This document shows positions 33,650 through 42,990 of a DNA stretch of 64,000 nt, piece by piece; within the stretch, counting starts at the first letter, position 1; each line of letters opens with the position of its first letter. A program made the translations under genes and the position numbers. Location: positions 19,525-83,524 of the forward strand of contig NZ_LVJI01000053.1 of assembly GCF_001637225.1 (NCBI RefSeq). Direction: 5' to 3'. Source of the DNA: Paenibacillus antarcticus. Lineage in GTDB: Bacteria; Bacillota; Bacilli; Paenibacillales; Paenibacillaceae. The notes under the pieces are model-generated. The model did no database searches. It saw only the letters and a list, made by a program, of their open reading frames with translations, and was not told the origin of the DNA.

Positions 33650-33953
33650 GATTTCAAGTAGTCAGGTTGAATGGAGTAATCGTCTAAAAGAAGCTTTCGG
33701 TCCCACAGTGGAATTGGAAGATGAAGATGGCACAACATCTGTATATGATCTAACAGCTGAGTTTGTAGTTGGGGATCAAAGTTATGCTGTTCTACTAAGA
33801 GTAGATGATGATAGTGACGAATATGACATCCTCAAAATTATCACTTCTGCTGAAGGGAATTTAGAGCTTGTTACGATTGACGATGATGAGGAATGGGAGA
33901 ACATCGCTGAATTATATGATGAATTAACATTCCCACAAGACAACGATATTTAG
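33642..33953 (+). CDS. DUF1292 protein (copy 2)
   Basis: A 103-residue acidic protein that resembles its neighbour: FGPTVELEDEDGTTSVYDLT, then YAVLLRVDDDSDEYDILKI and a closing VTIDDDEEWENIAELYDEL, which parallels IESDEEWAIVEETFNTL in copy 1. This looks like a tandem duplication with strong divergence. The ATG lies in GGAGAATTAGATG inside the end of copy 1, so translation is coupled. Function unknown. Confidence 0.8.
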   Translation: MTEISSSQVEWSNRLKEAFGPTVELEDEDGTTSVYDLTAEFVVGDQSYAVLLRVDDDSDEYDILKIITSAEGNLELVTIDDDEEWENIAELYDELTFPQDNDI

Positions 33954-34007
33954 TACGTTACGCTACTAGTATCATATTGTACAACTCATTCCAATAGGAA
34001 ATGCTGG

Positions 34008-34032
34008 AAGGGTGGATTATTCCGCCCTTTTT
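34008..34032 (+). terminator. Terminator after the DUF1292 pair
   Basis: AAGGGTGGA (34008-34016) pairs with TCCGCCCTT (34021-34029) over 9 bp with one wobble and a TTAT loop, then Ts to 34032. Confidence 0.8.
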
Positions 34033-34056
34033 GGCTGTGAAGGGACGGGAATCTCC

Positions 34057-35106
34057 ATGAAAAAGGGAATGAAAATACTTGGTATTATACTATTATTCTT
34101 AGTATTGGCTGTAGGCGGCGTGGTTTGGTATATATGGAGTGGCTTGCAACCCGTTAATAAATCCGATGAGGTTGTACAGTTTACAATTGAGCAAGGCATG
34201 GGTACGACTCAAATTGCCTCGCTGTTACATGAGAAAGCATTGATCAAGAACGAACTGATATTCATTGGATATTTGAAATGGAAAGATCAAGGAAGTCGGT
34301 TTCAAGCTGGAATTTATGCAACTACACCTGGAAAGTCAAACGATGAATTAATAGCAATGCTAAATAATGGTGATGTCGTAAAAGAGGAAATGATCCGCTT
34401 CACGATTCCTGAAGGATATACGGTTGTGCAAATCGCAGACAAGCTTGCTAAAGAAGGATTTGTAGATGGTCCAACCTTTCTGAAATTAGCTAACCAATCT
34501 TCTCAAGCTAATGAGACCTTAGCTGCAGTCATACCAAAGAATGCTGAAATTAAGCATGCGCTGGAGGGTTATCTCTTTCCGGAAACCTACGAATTGAAAA
34601 AGGGAATTACAGAAGCCGAGATTATTAAGACGATGACTTCTCAACTAGAGCAAAAGTTGAATAGTATTGAGAATTGGGAAGAAAAGATGAAGCAACGTGG
34701 GCTTACACTACATGAATTGTTGACCATTTCATCTTTAGTGGAACGTGAAGTTGTGGTGGATACGGAGCGACCACTAGTCGCAGGTATTATTTATAATCGA
34801 TTGAACAAAGGACAAAAACTTGAAATTGATGCAACAGTGCAATATTCGCTTGATAAACCCAAGGAACGTCTCTTCTATAAAGATTTAGAAGTTGATAGTC
34901 CTTATAATACTTATTTGAAAAAAGGGCTCCCACCGGGTCCTATAAGTAACCCAAGCCTGGCTTCAATTAAGGCAGCACTAGAGCCACAAACTTCTGAGTA
35001 TTTCTTCTATGTGACGAAGAAAGATGGAACTCAAACGCATTTATTTGCTAAGACGTATAAAGAACATTTGGTCAATATTGAAAAAAGTAAGAGTATGTCA
35101 AAATAA
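34057..35106 (+). CDS. mltG: Endolytic murein transglycosylase MltG
   Basis: MltG (YceG/YrrL) cuts nascent glycan strands and sets their length. The 349-residue protein has one N-terminal helix (about 6-27) and a LysM-like region (PEGYTVVQIADKLA, about 113). The catalytic domain has the Glu in TISSLVEREVVVD (about 225) and EIDATVQYSL (about 255). I start at ATG 34057. In-frame starts upstream fall inside the terminator at 34008-34032. It is followed closely by the U32 peptidase-family pair; the methyltransferase gene trmR found next in B. subtilis is absent. Confidence 0.93.
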   Translation: MKKGMKILGIILLFLVLAVGGVVWYIWSGLQPVNKSDEVVQFTIEQGMGTTQIASLLHEKALIKNELIFIGYLKWKDQGSRFQAGIYATTPGKSNDELIAMLNNGDVVKEEMIRFTIPEGYTVVQIADKLAKEGFVDGPTFLKLANQSSQANETLAAVIPKNAEIKHALEGYLFPETYELKKGITEAEIIKTMTSQLEQKLNSIENWEEKMKQRGLTLHELLTISSLVEREVVVDTERPLVAGIIYNRLNKGQKLEIDATVQYSLDKPKERLFYKDLEVDSPYNTYLKKGLPPGPISNPSLASIKAALEPQTSEYFFYVTKKDGTQTHLFAKTYKEHLVNIEKSKSMSK

Positions 35107-35119
35107 AAGAGGTGCAACC

Positions 35120-36052
35120 ATGGTTAACAAACCAGAGCTTCTGGTAACGGCGGGATCTTTAAATGAGATCGAACCTTTGATAAATGCTGGGGCAGATGCC
35201 CTACTGGTTGGAAATGATCGATTCGGGATGAGGTTAGCAGGAAGTTTCTCGATCGAGGATATTCAAGAAGCGGTTGCGAAAGCACACGCTCGTCAAGTTA
35301 AAGTGTATGTTAGTCTCCAGAATTTGATGTCCAATGATCTATTAGACTCTCTTCCTGATTATGTGTTGGCATTGGGAGATGCAGGCGTGGATGGCGTCGA
35401 ATTTAATGATCCATCTGTCTTAATAGCTGTCAAAACACATGCTCCACAGATGAAGTTGCATTGGAATGCAGAGATGACGACTACAAATTATGCAACAGCG
35501 AACTATTGGGGACGCCGAGGTGCTAAACGTGTCGTGTTTGCCAGAGAACTAAATATGGATGAGATTACAGGAATGAAAGGTCACCTTGAAGTAGAGTCGC
35601 AGGTTCAAGTTCATGGTATGACGAATATCTATCATTCTAAGCGAAGTCTAGTCGGAAGTTACATGTTACACCAAGGTAGACCTTTAGATGGAGGTAGTCT
35701 TGGCAAAGAGAGAGGGTTATTCCTACTTGAGGCTGAGCGACCAGGTGAGAAGTATCCCATATACGAAGATATTAATGGTACTCATATCATGAGCTCAGAC
35801 GATATTTGTATATTGGAAGATTTACATTTTCTTTTAGAAGCAGGTGTGAATAGTCTTAAGGTGGAAGGGTTGTTAAAGCCCTTGTCTTATAATGAGACCG
35901 TTGTAAGAACATACAGACAGGTAATTGATACTTATATGACTGATCCAGCGAACTATAGCTATCAGGAGCAGTTTATGGATAACATTCGGAAGATTCAAGA
36001 TCCGGATCGAGAATTAACTTTTGGATTCTTTTATAAAGAACAGGTGTATTGA
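35120..36052 (+). CDS. trhP1: tRNA hydroxylation protein TrhP1 (U32 family, YrrN)
   Basis: A 310-residue U32 'peptidase'-family protein. With its partner it is required for prephenate-dependent 5-hydroxylation of U34 in tRNA. It starts NKPELLVTAGSLNEIEPLINAGADALLVG and has LHWNAEMTTTNYATANYWG near residue 115, and SLKVEGLLKPLSYNETVVRTY near 257, the U32 signature region. The Cys-rich segment seen in TrhP2 is missing. ATG 35120 follows AGAGGTG. 28 bases before trhP2. Confidence 0.9.
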   Translation: MVNKPELLVTAGSLNEIEPLINAGADALLVGNDRFGMRLAGSFSIEDIQEAVAKAHARQVKVYVSLQNLMSNDLLDSLPDYVLALGDAGVDGVEFNDPSVLIAVKTHAPQMKLHWNAEMTTTNYATANYWGRRGAKRVVFARELNMDEITGMKGHLEVESQVQVHGMTNIYHSKRSLVGSYMLHQGRPLDGGSLGKERGLFLLEAERPGEKYPIYEDINGTHIMSSDDICILEDLHFLLEAGVNSLKVEGLLKPLSYNETVVRTYRQVIDTYMTDPANYSYQEQFMDNIRKIQDPDRELTFGFFYKEQVY

Positions 36053-36080
36053 TTATAGATATTGTGAGGTGGAACGAAAA

Positions 36081-37415
36081 ATGGAAGTCATGTCTCAACC
36101 TAAGTATACGGGTAAGCGATATCGTCTAGATAAACCCGAACTTCTGGCTCCAGCAGGTAACTTAGAGAAATTGAAATTCGCGATACATTACGGTGCTGAT
36201 GCAGTCTATATTGGTGGACAGGTGTATGGTCTTCGCTCTAACGCGGATAATTTCAGTTTTGAAGAGATGCGTGAAGGTGTAGAATTTGCTCGGAAGTATG
36301 GAGCTAAAGTATTTGTAGCGACAAACATTTATGCTCATAATGAAGATTTAGAGGGTATAGAAACCTATTTGCGAAATCTTCACGAAGTCGGTATTGCAGC
36401 TATTATTACAGCAGACCCAGCAATTATTGAAATCGCACAGCGGGCTGTTCCTGAGATAGAAGTACATTTAAGTACGCAGCAATCCACGATGAATTGGCAA
36501 TCAGTTAAATTTTGGAAAGAAGAGGGTTTGCCACGCGTAGTATTAGGGCGTGAAGTAAGTTTTCAAGAAATAGCTGAAATTAAGAAAAATGTGGATATTG
36601 AGATCGAAGCATTTGTTCATGGTGCGATGTGTTCCTCGTATTCCGGTCGTTGTGTATTATCTAATCATTTCACAGATCGAGATTCTAATCGCGGAGGTTG
36701 CTGCCAATCCTGTCGGTGGAGTTATGATCTATTTGAAGAGGCGCCTTCGAATGATGTATGGGTCTCCGAAGAAGATATTAAAGATTATGAAGAAGTAAAA
36801 TCATCCGAGAAGGTTAGCGTTTCAAATCCATTGTTTCAGCCTGAAGATAATGCATTTACTATGGGTTCCAAAGATTTATGTATGTTGGAAAGTATTCCTG
36901 AACTTATTGAAGTCGGAATTGACAGCTTCAAGATTGAAGGGCGTATGAAATCATTGCATTATGTAGCTACAGTCGTTAATGCGTATCGTCAAGCGATCGA
37001 TTCCTATATGGCAGATCCAGAAAATTATGTGCTGAAGCCTGAATGGGTTGAGGAGATTAATAAAGCGGCAAATCGACCTGTAAATACTGGGTTTTTCTAT
37101 GATACTCCTGATCATGAAGATCATATCTATGAGCCTGAGGAGAAAGCCACTCCGTTCGATTTTGCAGGATTAGTATTAGAATATAATGCAGAAGACGGCA
37201 AGGCACTCATTCAGCAGCGTAATCACTTCAAACCTGGACAAGAGATAGAGTTCTTTGGACCAGGAGGAACCTTTTTCAAACAACGTGTAGAAACGATCTG
37301 GGATGAGAAGGGTAACGTATTAGATGCCGCTCGCCATGCGATGCAACGAGTTGTTATTAAGGTGGATCAACCCGTACAATATTTTGATATGATGCGTTGT
37401 AAGAAAAATAAGTAA
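36081..37415 (+). CDS. trhP2: tRNA hydroxylation protein TrhP2 (U32 family, YrrO)
   Basis: A 444-residue U32-family protein. It begins DKPELLAPAGNLEKLKFAIHYGADAVYIGG and has AFVHGAMCSSYSGRCVLSNH followed by GGCCQSCRWSYDLF (about 180-215), Cys residues likely to bind an Fe-S cluster. The signature DSFKIEGRMKSLHYVATVVNAY is near 285, with a C-terminal barrel-like domain. It forms ho5U34 with TrhP1. ATG 36081 follows GAGGTGG. Confidence 0.92.
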   Translation: MEVMSQPKYTGKRYRLDKPELLAPAGNLEKLKFAIHYGADAVYIGGQVYGLRSNADNFSFEEMREGVEFARKYGAKVFVATNIYAHNEDLEGIETYLRNLHEVGIAAIITADPAIIEIAQRAVPEIEVHLSTQQSTMNWQSVKFWKEEGLPRVVLGREVSFQEIAEIKKNVDIEIEAFVHGAMCSSYSGRCVLSNHFTDRDSNRGGCCQSCRWSYDLFEEAPSNDVWVSEEDIKDYEEVKSSEKVSVSNPLFQPEDNAFTMGSKDLCMLESIPELIEVGIDSFKIEGRMKSLHYVATVVNAYRQAIDSYMADPENYVLKPEWVEEINKAANRPVNTGFFYDTPDHEDHIYEPEEKATPFDFAGLVLEYNAEDGKALIQQRNHFKPGQEIEFFGPGGTFFKQRVETIWDEKGNVLDAARHAMQRVVIKVDQPVQYFDMMRCKKNK

Positions 37416-37438
37416 GTAACATACCTAATAAATCAATA

Positions 37439-37483
37439 GTAGAGGCTCTTTCTCCAAATGGAGGAAAGACTCTACTTTTTTTT
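37439..37483 (+). terminator. Terminator after trhP2
   Basis: GTAGAG...CTCTAC outer arms and CTCTTTCTCC/GGAGGAAAG inner arms form a long stem, followed by eight Ts (37476-37483). Confidence 0.9.
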
Positions 37484-37611
37484 GTAAACATAACGTAAAT
37501 TTTTTTGCTATTATAAAGGATTTTCAAGATATATTGTCGAATATTAACATTTAACATAACGTGATCGCTTTCAGGGTACGTCATGTACTACATACTGGCA
37601 GGTGAATATTT

Positions 37612-39777
37612 ATGGGAACAGATCGTAATAGCAAAAAAAGCCAAGATCAGCAAGCGAAAACGGAGTCTCAAAAGTTTGGAGTCTTTTTTAAAGGGAAAGA
37701 TAGAAAAAAAATAGAATCAAATTCCCCAAAAGAGATTAAAGAAGGTTTAATCTGGACAAAATTTAATCCTGCGCATTCTGTAGGAGTTAAGTTATTTTTA
37801 ATCTTTTTCATAGCCATTGTGGCATTTGTGTTGCTAGTTGGAGTTATGTCATACAAAAAGGCGAAGAGTACGATTGAGGACACGGCAGCCAATGCCAATC
37901 GACAGACGATCATTCAAACGTCCGAGAAACTAGACATTATTCTGGGACAATATGATGACATCGTGCTTCAATTATTCTTTGATACGGATATGCAGACTAG
38001 TATGTCGGAATTAATCCAAACTGGACGATCAGATTACGAACTGTTTATGACAAATAAGAAAGTTAACGACAAATTGAATGCATATATCAATGCAAACGAC
38101 AATATTAAAGGGATAACGATCGTTCCTCCTGATCCAAATGCGAAGCCAATTACAAGAGGATCGATATCAACGAATATAGATGCAGTTCGTTCAGAACCTT
38201 GGTTTGAACTATTAAAGGATAAGAGTAAATCTACATGGTTTCCAATAGAGTCTGGAGAAAATGGCGAGTCTTTTAAAGTGGTGCGATCTCTCAAAGCTAT
38301 GTCAGGGTCGAGCAAGCCATTTGTTATTATCATCGAATTGAAACCAGAAATACTTAGAGATCAGCTACAGGGTATTGACTTGGGTAGTGGTAGCAAGTTA
38401 GAGCTTCATAACGATGAAGGTCAGATTGTTGCTTCTAACGCGAATAAGAATTCTGGCGAGAAGACAAAATTAACATTGAAATTCAGTGAGACAGAACAAT
38501 CAGGTGATCTAAGTACTAAAGATGAGAATGGTAAAGATGTTCTAGCTGTGTATAGCACACTTGAAACAGCAGGTTGGAAACTTGTAGCGACGATCCCTAC
38601 CTCAGAATTGGTGAAGAGTGCTAAAGGTATTCTCAACTTTACGATATGGTCTGCAATCGCCGTGGCAGTTATTGCGATTTTGATAGGCATATTGATGGTT
38701 CGTATGATTGCTCGCCCACTTATCAATTTAAGAAATCTCTTGATTGAAGGTTCGAAGGGGAATCTTAGAGTTCGATCTAATCATCGCTCCAGAGATGAGA
38801 TTGGACAACTTTCAGGTAGCTTTAACATGATGATGGAACAAATTACATTATTAGTGAACCAGACCAACACTACAGCACAAGAAGTGCTTGATACGGCTAG
38901 TGAATTATCAGATGCTTCGAATAAAACGGCTTTATCTGCTCGCGAAATCGCTGTTGCAACAGAAGAAATTGCTAATGGAGCAAGTAGTCTTGCGACAGAA
39001 GCAGAGAGAGGTAATGAACTCACAGATCACATTTCGCAACAAATGCAAGTGGTCATAAGTAGTAATGTTGAGATGGGGAAAGCCGCTCGAGATGTTGAGA
39101 ATTCCAGTGAGTTAGGCACACATAAATTGAGTGATTTACTAGATAAAACCCATCAGACGGAGGATATGACGCGTTCCTTAATGACGAAAGTAGATGGTCT
39201 GAAAGAGACAACGCTGTCCGTTGGTAAAGTACTTGAAGTGTTACAGAATATTACGAAGCAGACCAATATCTTATCATTGAATGCAACTATTGAGGCTGCT
39301 CGTGCAGGTGCTGCTGGAAAAGGATTTATGGTGATAGCAGATGAAATTCGACAATTGGCGGATCAATCTAGACAGTCCATTGAGATGGTAGGCCAAATCA
39401 CTGAGCGAATCATGAGTGAAATGAATGAGACGGTAACGGCACTTTCAGAAGCTTACCCACTCTTCCAGCATCAAATGACAGCTGTGAAGGAAACAAACGA
39501 TATTTTCGTCTCAGTTCAAGGACAAATGGGTGAATATATTCAGCGCTTAGATTCAGTAACATTGTCAATTGAAGGGTTGAATCAGTCACAATCAATCTTG
39601 TCAGAAGCGATGTCAAACGTTAGTGCTGTGGCTGAAGAGTCTTCGGCCACTTCGGAAGAAGTTGCTTCCCTCAGTAATGAACAGCAAAGCATTGGTAATC
39701 AGTTGGTACAATTATCTGGAAAACTGGAGAATGTATCTACCGAATTGAAAGCAGCATTATCTCGATTCACCGTGTAA
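37612..39777 (+). CDS. Methyl-accepting chemotaxis protein
   Basis: A 721-residue transmembrane chemoreceptor. It starts with an unusual hydrophilic, Lys/Gln-rich cytosolic stretch of about 55 residues. Next come helix 1 (about 60-80), an extracellular dCache-like ligand domain (about 85-340), helix 2 (about 345-367), a HAMP domain (IARPLINLRNLLIEGSKGNL) and a long signalling coiled coil. The CheA/CheW-binding tip reads NILSLNATIEAARAGAAGKG. Ligand not predictable. It stands alone between terminators where B. subtilis has udk and greA, so it looks like a local insertion. Confidence 0.92.
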   Translation: MGTDRNSKKSQDQQAKTESQKFGVFFKGKDRKKIESNSPKEIKEGLIWTKFNPAHSVGVKLFLIFFIAIVAFVLLVGVMSYKKAKSTIEDTAANANRQTIIQTSEKLDIILGQYDDIVLQLFFDTDMQTSMSELIQTGRSDYELFMTNKKVNDKLNAYINANDNIKGITIVPPDPNAKPITRGSISTNIDAVRSEPWFELLKDKSKSTWFPIESGENGESFKVVRSLKAMSGSSKPFVIIIELKPEILRDQLQGIDLGSGSKLELHNDEGQIVASNANKNSGEKTKLTLKFSETEQSGDLSTKDENGKDVLAVYSTLETAGWKLVATIPTSELVKSAKGILNFTIWSAIAVAVIAILIGILMVRMIARPLINLRNLLIEGSKGNLRVRSNHRSRDEIGQLSGSFNMMMEQITLLVNQTNTTAQEVLDTASELSDASNKTALSAREIAVATEEIANGASSLATEAERGNELTDHISQQMQVVISSNVEMGKAARDVENSSELGTHKLSDLLDKTHQTEDMTRSLMTKVDGLKETTLSVGKVLEVLQNITKQTNILSLNATIEAARAGAAGKGFMVIADEIRQLADQSRQSIEMVGQITERIMSEMNETVTALSEAYPLFQHQMTAVKETNDIFVSVQGQMGEYIQRLDSVTLSIEGLNQSQSILSEAMSNVSAVAEESSATSEEVASLSNEQQSIGNQLVQLSGKLENVSTELKAALSRFTV

Positions 39778-39793
39778 TTAATGATTTAATGAA

Positions 39794-39841
39794 GGATTCT
39801 CGAAAAGCCATGTAACTGGCTGTGAGAATCCTTCTTCTTTT
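39794..39841 (+). terminator. Terminator after the chemoreceptor gene
   Basis: GGATTCTC (39794-39801) pairs with GAGAATCC (39824-39831), with inner GCCA/TGGC, then a T-rich tail. Confidence 0.8.
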
Positions 39842-39898
39842 GGCTGTATATGTACTAAAGAGGACATACTAGGTAAAAAGTTAGAAGAGGAATTAAAT

Positions 39899-41704
39899 AT
39901 GACACTGAAGCAAAAAAAACGTATATTCTATTGTTTAATGTTATTGACGGGAATCATGTTTATCCTATTCATTCGATTAGCGTACATCCAATTTATGATG
40001 AGAGTAAGCTTAGTGCCAGAAAGTAGGCATACGCTCCAAGAGATGTCGATGCTACAAAGGGAACGGGCAATCATGCTTGATTCAGGACGAGGAAGATTCT
40101 ATGATCGTTATGATACGCCATTAACCGATGAGACGATTCCAGTTGTTGTATTATTCCCAATGGATAGAAGGGTGTCTCAGAGTGGCATGATGGATTCAAA
40201 GATAGACAAGATTTCAAATATTTTAGGCCTAAGCTCAGACTCATTTTATAAATTATGGGGTAATCTGCGGGAGCCTTTGGTCTGGCGTAGTCGTAAAGGA
40301 GGAGATCCTTTATATATAAATGAATCTCAGGCTAAGCTCATTACGAAATTGGACGTGAGCGGAATAAAAGTATTACCTTACAATAAAAGATACAATGACA
40401 ATTTCTCGGGAAATCAATGGCTAGGCTATTTGACACAGGGGACTGAGAAATTTAATCATACAAATGGTGGAGTTCATTTGAAACAGGGAGGCGGAGGTCT
40501 AGAAAGGACCTTAGAACCGCTTCTAAAGGGGATAGGACCAACGATTGCTTATTATACTGTGGATGGAAAGAACAAACCTATTTCAGGCACGGGGATAAGA
40601 GTCAAGGCACCTGACAATCCCTATTACCCATTACGATTCATAACTACAATTGATAGGTCTATTCAACAGCAAATAGAAAAGCTAACAAAACAATCAGGCA
40701 TGAAACAAGGATCTGTTGTTGTACTTGATACTGACAATGCAGATATCGTAGCGATGGTATCTGCACCTTTCTATAATCCCCAGGAAATTCATCCAGAGCA
40801 AGGTCAATGGAATAACAAAGCACTACAGGCCGTGACACCAGGCTCCATCTTCAAAACAGTTATTGCTGCTGCAGCTTTAGATGCGGGTGTGACATCAATC
40901 CGCGAAAAATTTCATTGTACTGGGCATTATGGGAAATATGGATTATCCTGTTGGAAAGAGGAAGGCCATGGAACGTTAACGCTTGAACAAGCATACGCCC
41001 AATCCTGTAATGTTGTATTCGCCACATTAGCTGAGAGACTTACATCAGGACAAATTCAGACAACAGCTGAAGCATTAGGGTTAGGAAGAAGAGTAGGGTG
41101 GGAGAATCACGATATGCTGGGGTTTTCTTTAATGAAACCGTTAGATCATGAGGATTCGGGCGTTGTGTTTGATCCGGCCACATATCCATATGATGGTGGT
41201 GTTAGAGCTCAGACTGGCATAGGACAACGGAATGTCACGGTGACCCCATTACAAGCGGCTAATTTAGTAGTTACCCTTCTCCATAAAGGACAAGTTCAAG
41301 CTCCTCGAATATTAGAACGTATCTCATATCATAATGGACAAGTTATGAAGAGACTGACTCCACATACTTATCCACGGACAGTGAGTAATATACAACCTGA
41401 GACAGCTAAAGTCATAAGCTCATGGATGAGAAAAGTAGTTACAGAAGGAACGGGTCAATCCTTGTCCAATTCTAATTGGCCGTTAGCTGGTAAATCGGGA
41501 ACAGCTCAAACCATAGTGAAGGGAATCGCCATGAATAACCAATGGTTTATAGGTTATGGGCCCGTTAATCAACCGAGATATGCTGTTGCGGTGTTGTTTC
41601 AACATGAATCTCCAGATTCAAAGAACAAAGCAACAGCATTGTTTGGTCAGATTATGGGTTTGTTATCTTCTACGATAGGTTCAACCTCTGATTCAGGTCG
41701 TTGA
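39899..41704 (+). CDS. pbpI: Class B penicillin-binding protein, PbpI-like
   Basis: A 601-residue transpeptidase that cross-links peptidoglycan. It has one N-terminal helix (about 9-28), a dimerisation domain (about 50-230) and the transpeptidase domain. The motifs are SxxK in TPGSIFKTV (about 320), SxN in YAQSCNVVF (about 366) and KTG-type in AGKSGTAQT (about 530). The position after trhP1-trhP2 matches B. subtilis pbpI (PBP4b), a sporulation-associated enzyme. The symbol rests on synteny. Its last 58 bases overlap the convergent gene on the other strand. Confidence 0.85.
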   Translation: MTLKQKKRIFYCLMLLTGIMFILFIRLAYIQFMMRVSLVPESRHTLQEMSMLQRERAIMLDSGRGRFYDRYDTPLTDETIPVVVLFPMDRRVSQSGMMDSKIDKISNILGLSSDSFYKLWGNLREPLVWRSRKGGDPLYINESQAKLITKLDVSGIKVLPYNKRYNDNFSGNQWLGYLTQGTEKFNHTNGGVHLKQGGGGLERTLEPLLKGIGPTIAYYTVDGKNKPISGTGIRVKAPDNPYYPLRFITTIDRSIQQQIEKLTKQSGMKQGSVVVLDTDNADIVAMVSAPFYNPQEIHPEQGQWNNKALQAVTPGSIFKTVIAAAALDAGVTSIREKFHCTGHYGKYGLSCWKEEGHGTLTLEQAYAQSCNVVFATLAERLTSGQIQTTAEALGLGRRVGWENHDMLGFSLMKPLDHEDSGVVFDPATYPYDGGVRAQTGIGQRNVTVTPLQAANLVVTLLHKGQVQAPRILERISYHNGQVMKRLTPHTYPRTVSNIQPETAKVISSWMRKVVTEGTGQSLSNSNWPLAGKSGTAQTIVKGIAMNNQWFIGYGPVNQPRYAVAVLFQHESPDSKNKATALFGQIMGLLSSTIGSTSDSGR

Positions 41705-42810
41705 TCCATATCAAAGGGAGATACCTCAAATTCTTCACGTGGTAATCTAATCCAACGTTTAATATATCCTTGCATGAGCAGCTCTTTGATTAAGATGAGT
41801 AGTATAGGTGAAAGGATTAACCCTGCAACTCCAAACAGTGATAATGAAATGATCATAAATGAGAGCATTAAGAAAGCAGATGTCACACCGATCGAATTAC
41901 CTGCAATCTTGGGTTCTAGCAATTGACGTGTGAGTAGGATAACAACGAACAAGACACCTAGTCCGATGGCAAGACCTATATTACCCACAATCACTAGATA
42001 TATAATCCATGGAATCATTATGAAAGATACTCCCACGAGTGGAATGATATCCAATAGAGCACCGATAAGAGCAAGTGTTAACTCATTTCCTGTACCTAGT
42101 ATCAAGAGACCGATATATAAAATTAGGAAACAAATAAGAACCAAAATCAACTGCGCTTTTATGTAGGAACCGATGGACTTGAATACATTGTTTTTGAGGA
42201 ATGCATAGGCGTTCTTAATCGTCTTAGGTGATTTGTTGCTAGCTATGCGCCGCCATGTTTCAATTTCTGTGCTCAAGAAGAATGCTAAAATTATGGCGAT
42301 AGCAAAGTTACCGAGGAAAGATGAGAATGAAGTAAAAGCAGAAAATAAATATTTCAAGAAATTAATTAATATATCTGAAGCGGAATTTGTTATGAGTGTG
42401 AAATATTCATTCATTTTTTCGGTGAGGTTAGGGGGAAGTAAGTCTGCTTTCGTATGTAAGAAATTCAAAGACTGCGTGAATTGCCATTGAAATACTCTAG
42501 TATAGTAGGGTAGTTGATCTTGTATTTGTGAGATTTGAGAAATGACAATGATTCCACCTGCTAAAATGCCTCCTAGAATGATAAGAACAAATACTAAGAC
42601 AGAAATTGCAGAAGAGATGGCCTTATTTAATCCTCTTTTGTGAAGAAACTTAGCAAGGGGTTCAATCAATAAGAAGATGATAAAGGATAAGAAAACAGGC
42701 GTTGCTAATTGATATAGTTTACTGAAAATAAACATAGTCAAAAATACAGTTAGCGCAATTAATCCAATATCAAAAAACGTTCGCCAATACTTTTTATAAA
42801 GTGGTAGCAT
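41647..42810 (-). CDS. AI-2E family transporter, YtvI-like
   Basis: A 387-residue polytopic protein with about eight helices. The pattern includes ATPVFLSFIIFLLIEPLAKFL near residue 35, FLSTEIETWRRI near 185, LDIIPLVGVSFIMIPW near 250, and a charged C-terminal tail. It resembles sporulation membrane protein YtvI, a member of the AI-2E/PerM family. The divergence from the 28.4-kb member is large. The C-terminal tail is encoded opposite the end of the PBP gene, with no terminator between. Substrate unknown. Confidence 0.8.
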   Translation of the reverse strand: MLPLYKKYWRTFFDIGLIALTVFLTMFIFSKLYQLATPVFLSFIIFLLIEPLAKFLHKRGLNKAISSAISVLVFVLIILGGILAGGIIVISQISQIQDQLPYYTRVFQWQFTQSLNFLHTKADLLPPNLTEKMNEYFTLITNSASDILINFLKYLFSAFTSFSSFLGNFAIAIILAFFLSTEIETWRRIASNKSPKTIKNAYAFLKNNVFKSIGSYIKAQLILVLICFLILYIGLLILGTGNELTLALIGALLDIIPLVGVSFIMIPWIIYLVIVGNIGLAIGLGVLFVVILLTRQLLEPKIAGNSIGVTSAFLMLSFMIISLSLFGVAGLILSPILLILIKELLMQGYIKRWIRLPREEFEVSPFDMDQRPESEVEPIVEDNKPII

Positions 42811-42990
42811 ACTCTAAAAACAGCTCCTTCATCCATAGGCTAGGTCATACTATATTTCATTGTACACGATATCAAAATAATCGCCTATATAATCAAAGGA
42901 TATGCTAAAATAATAGATGGTGATTTTTGATTTAATCTATCGATCCGTAAAGCATAACAAAGTCAATCAGAGAAACGTGGGGGGGATGGT

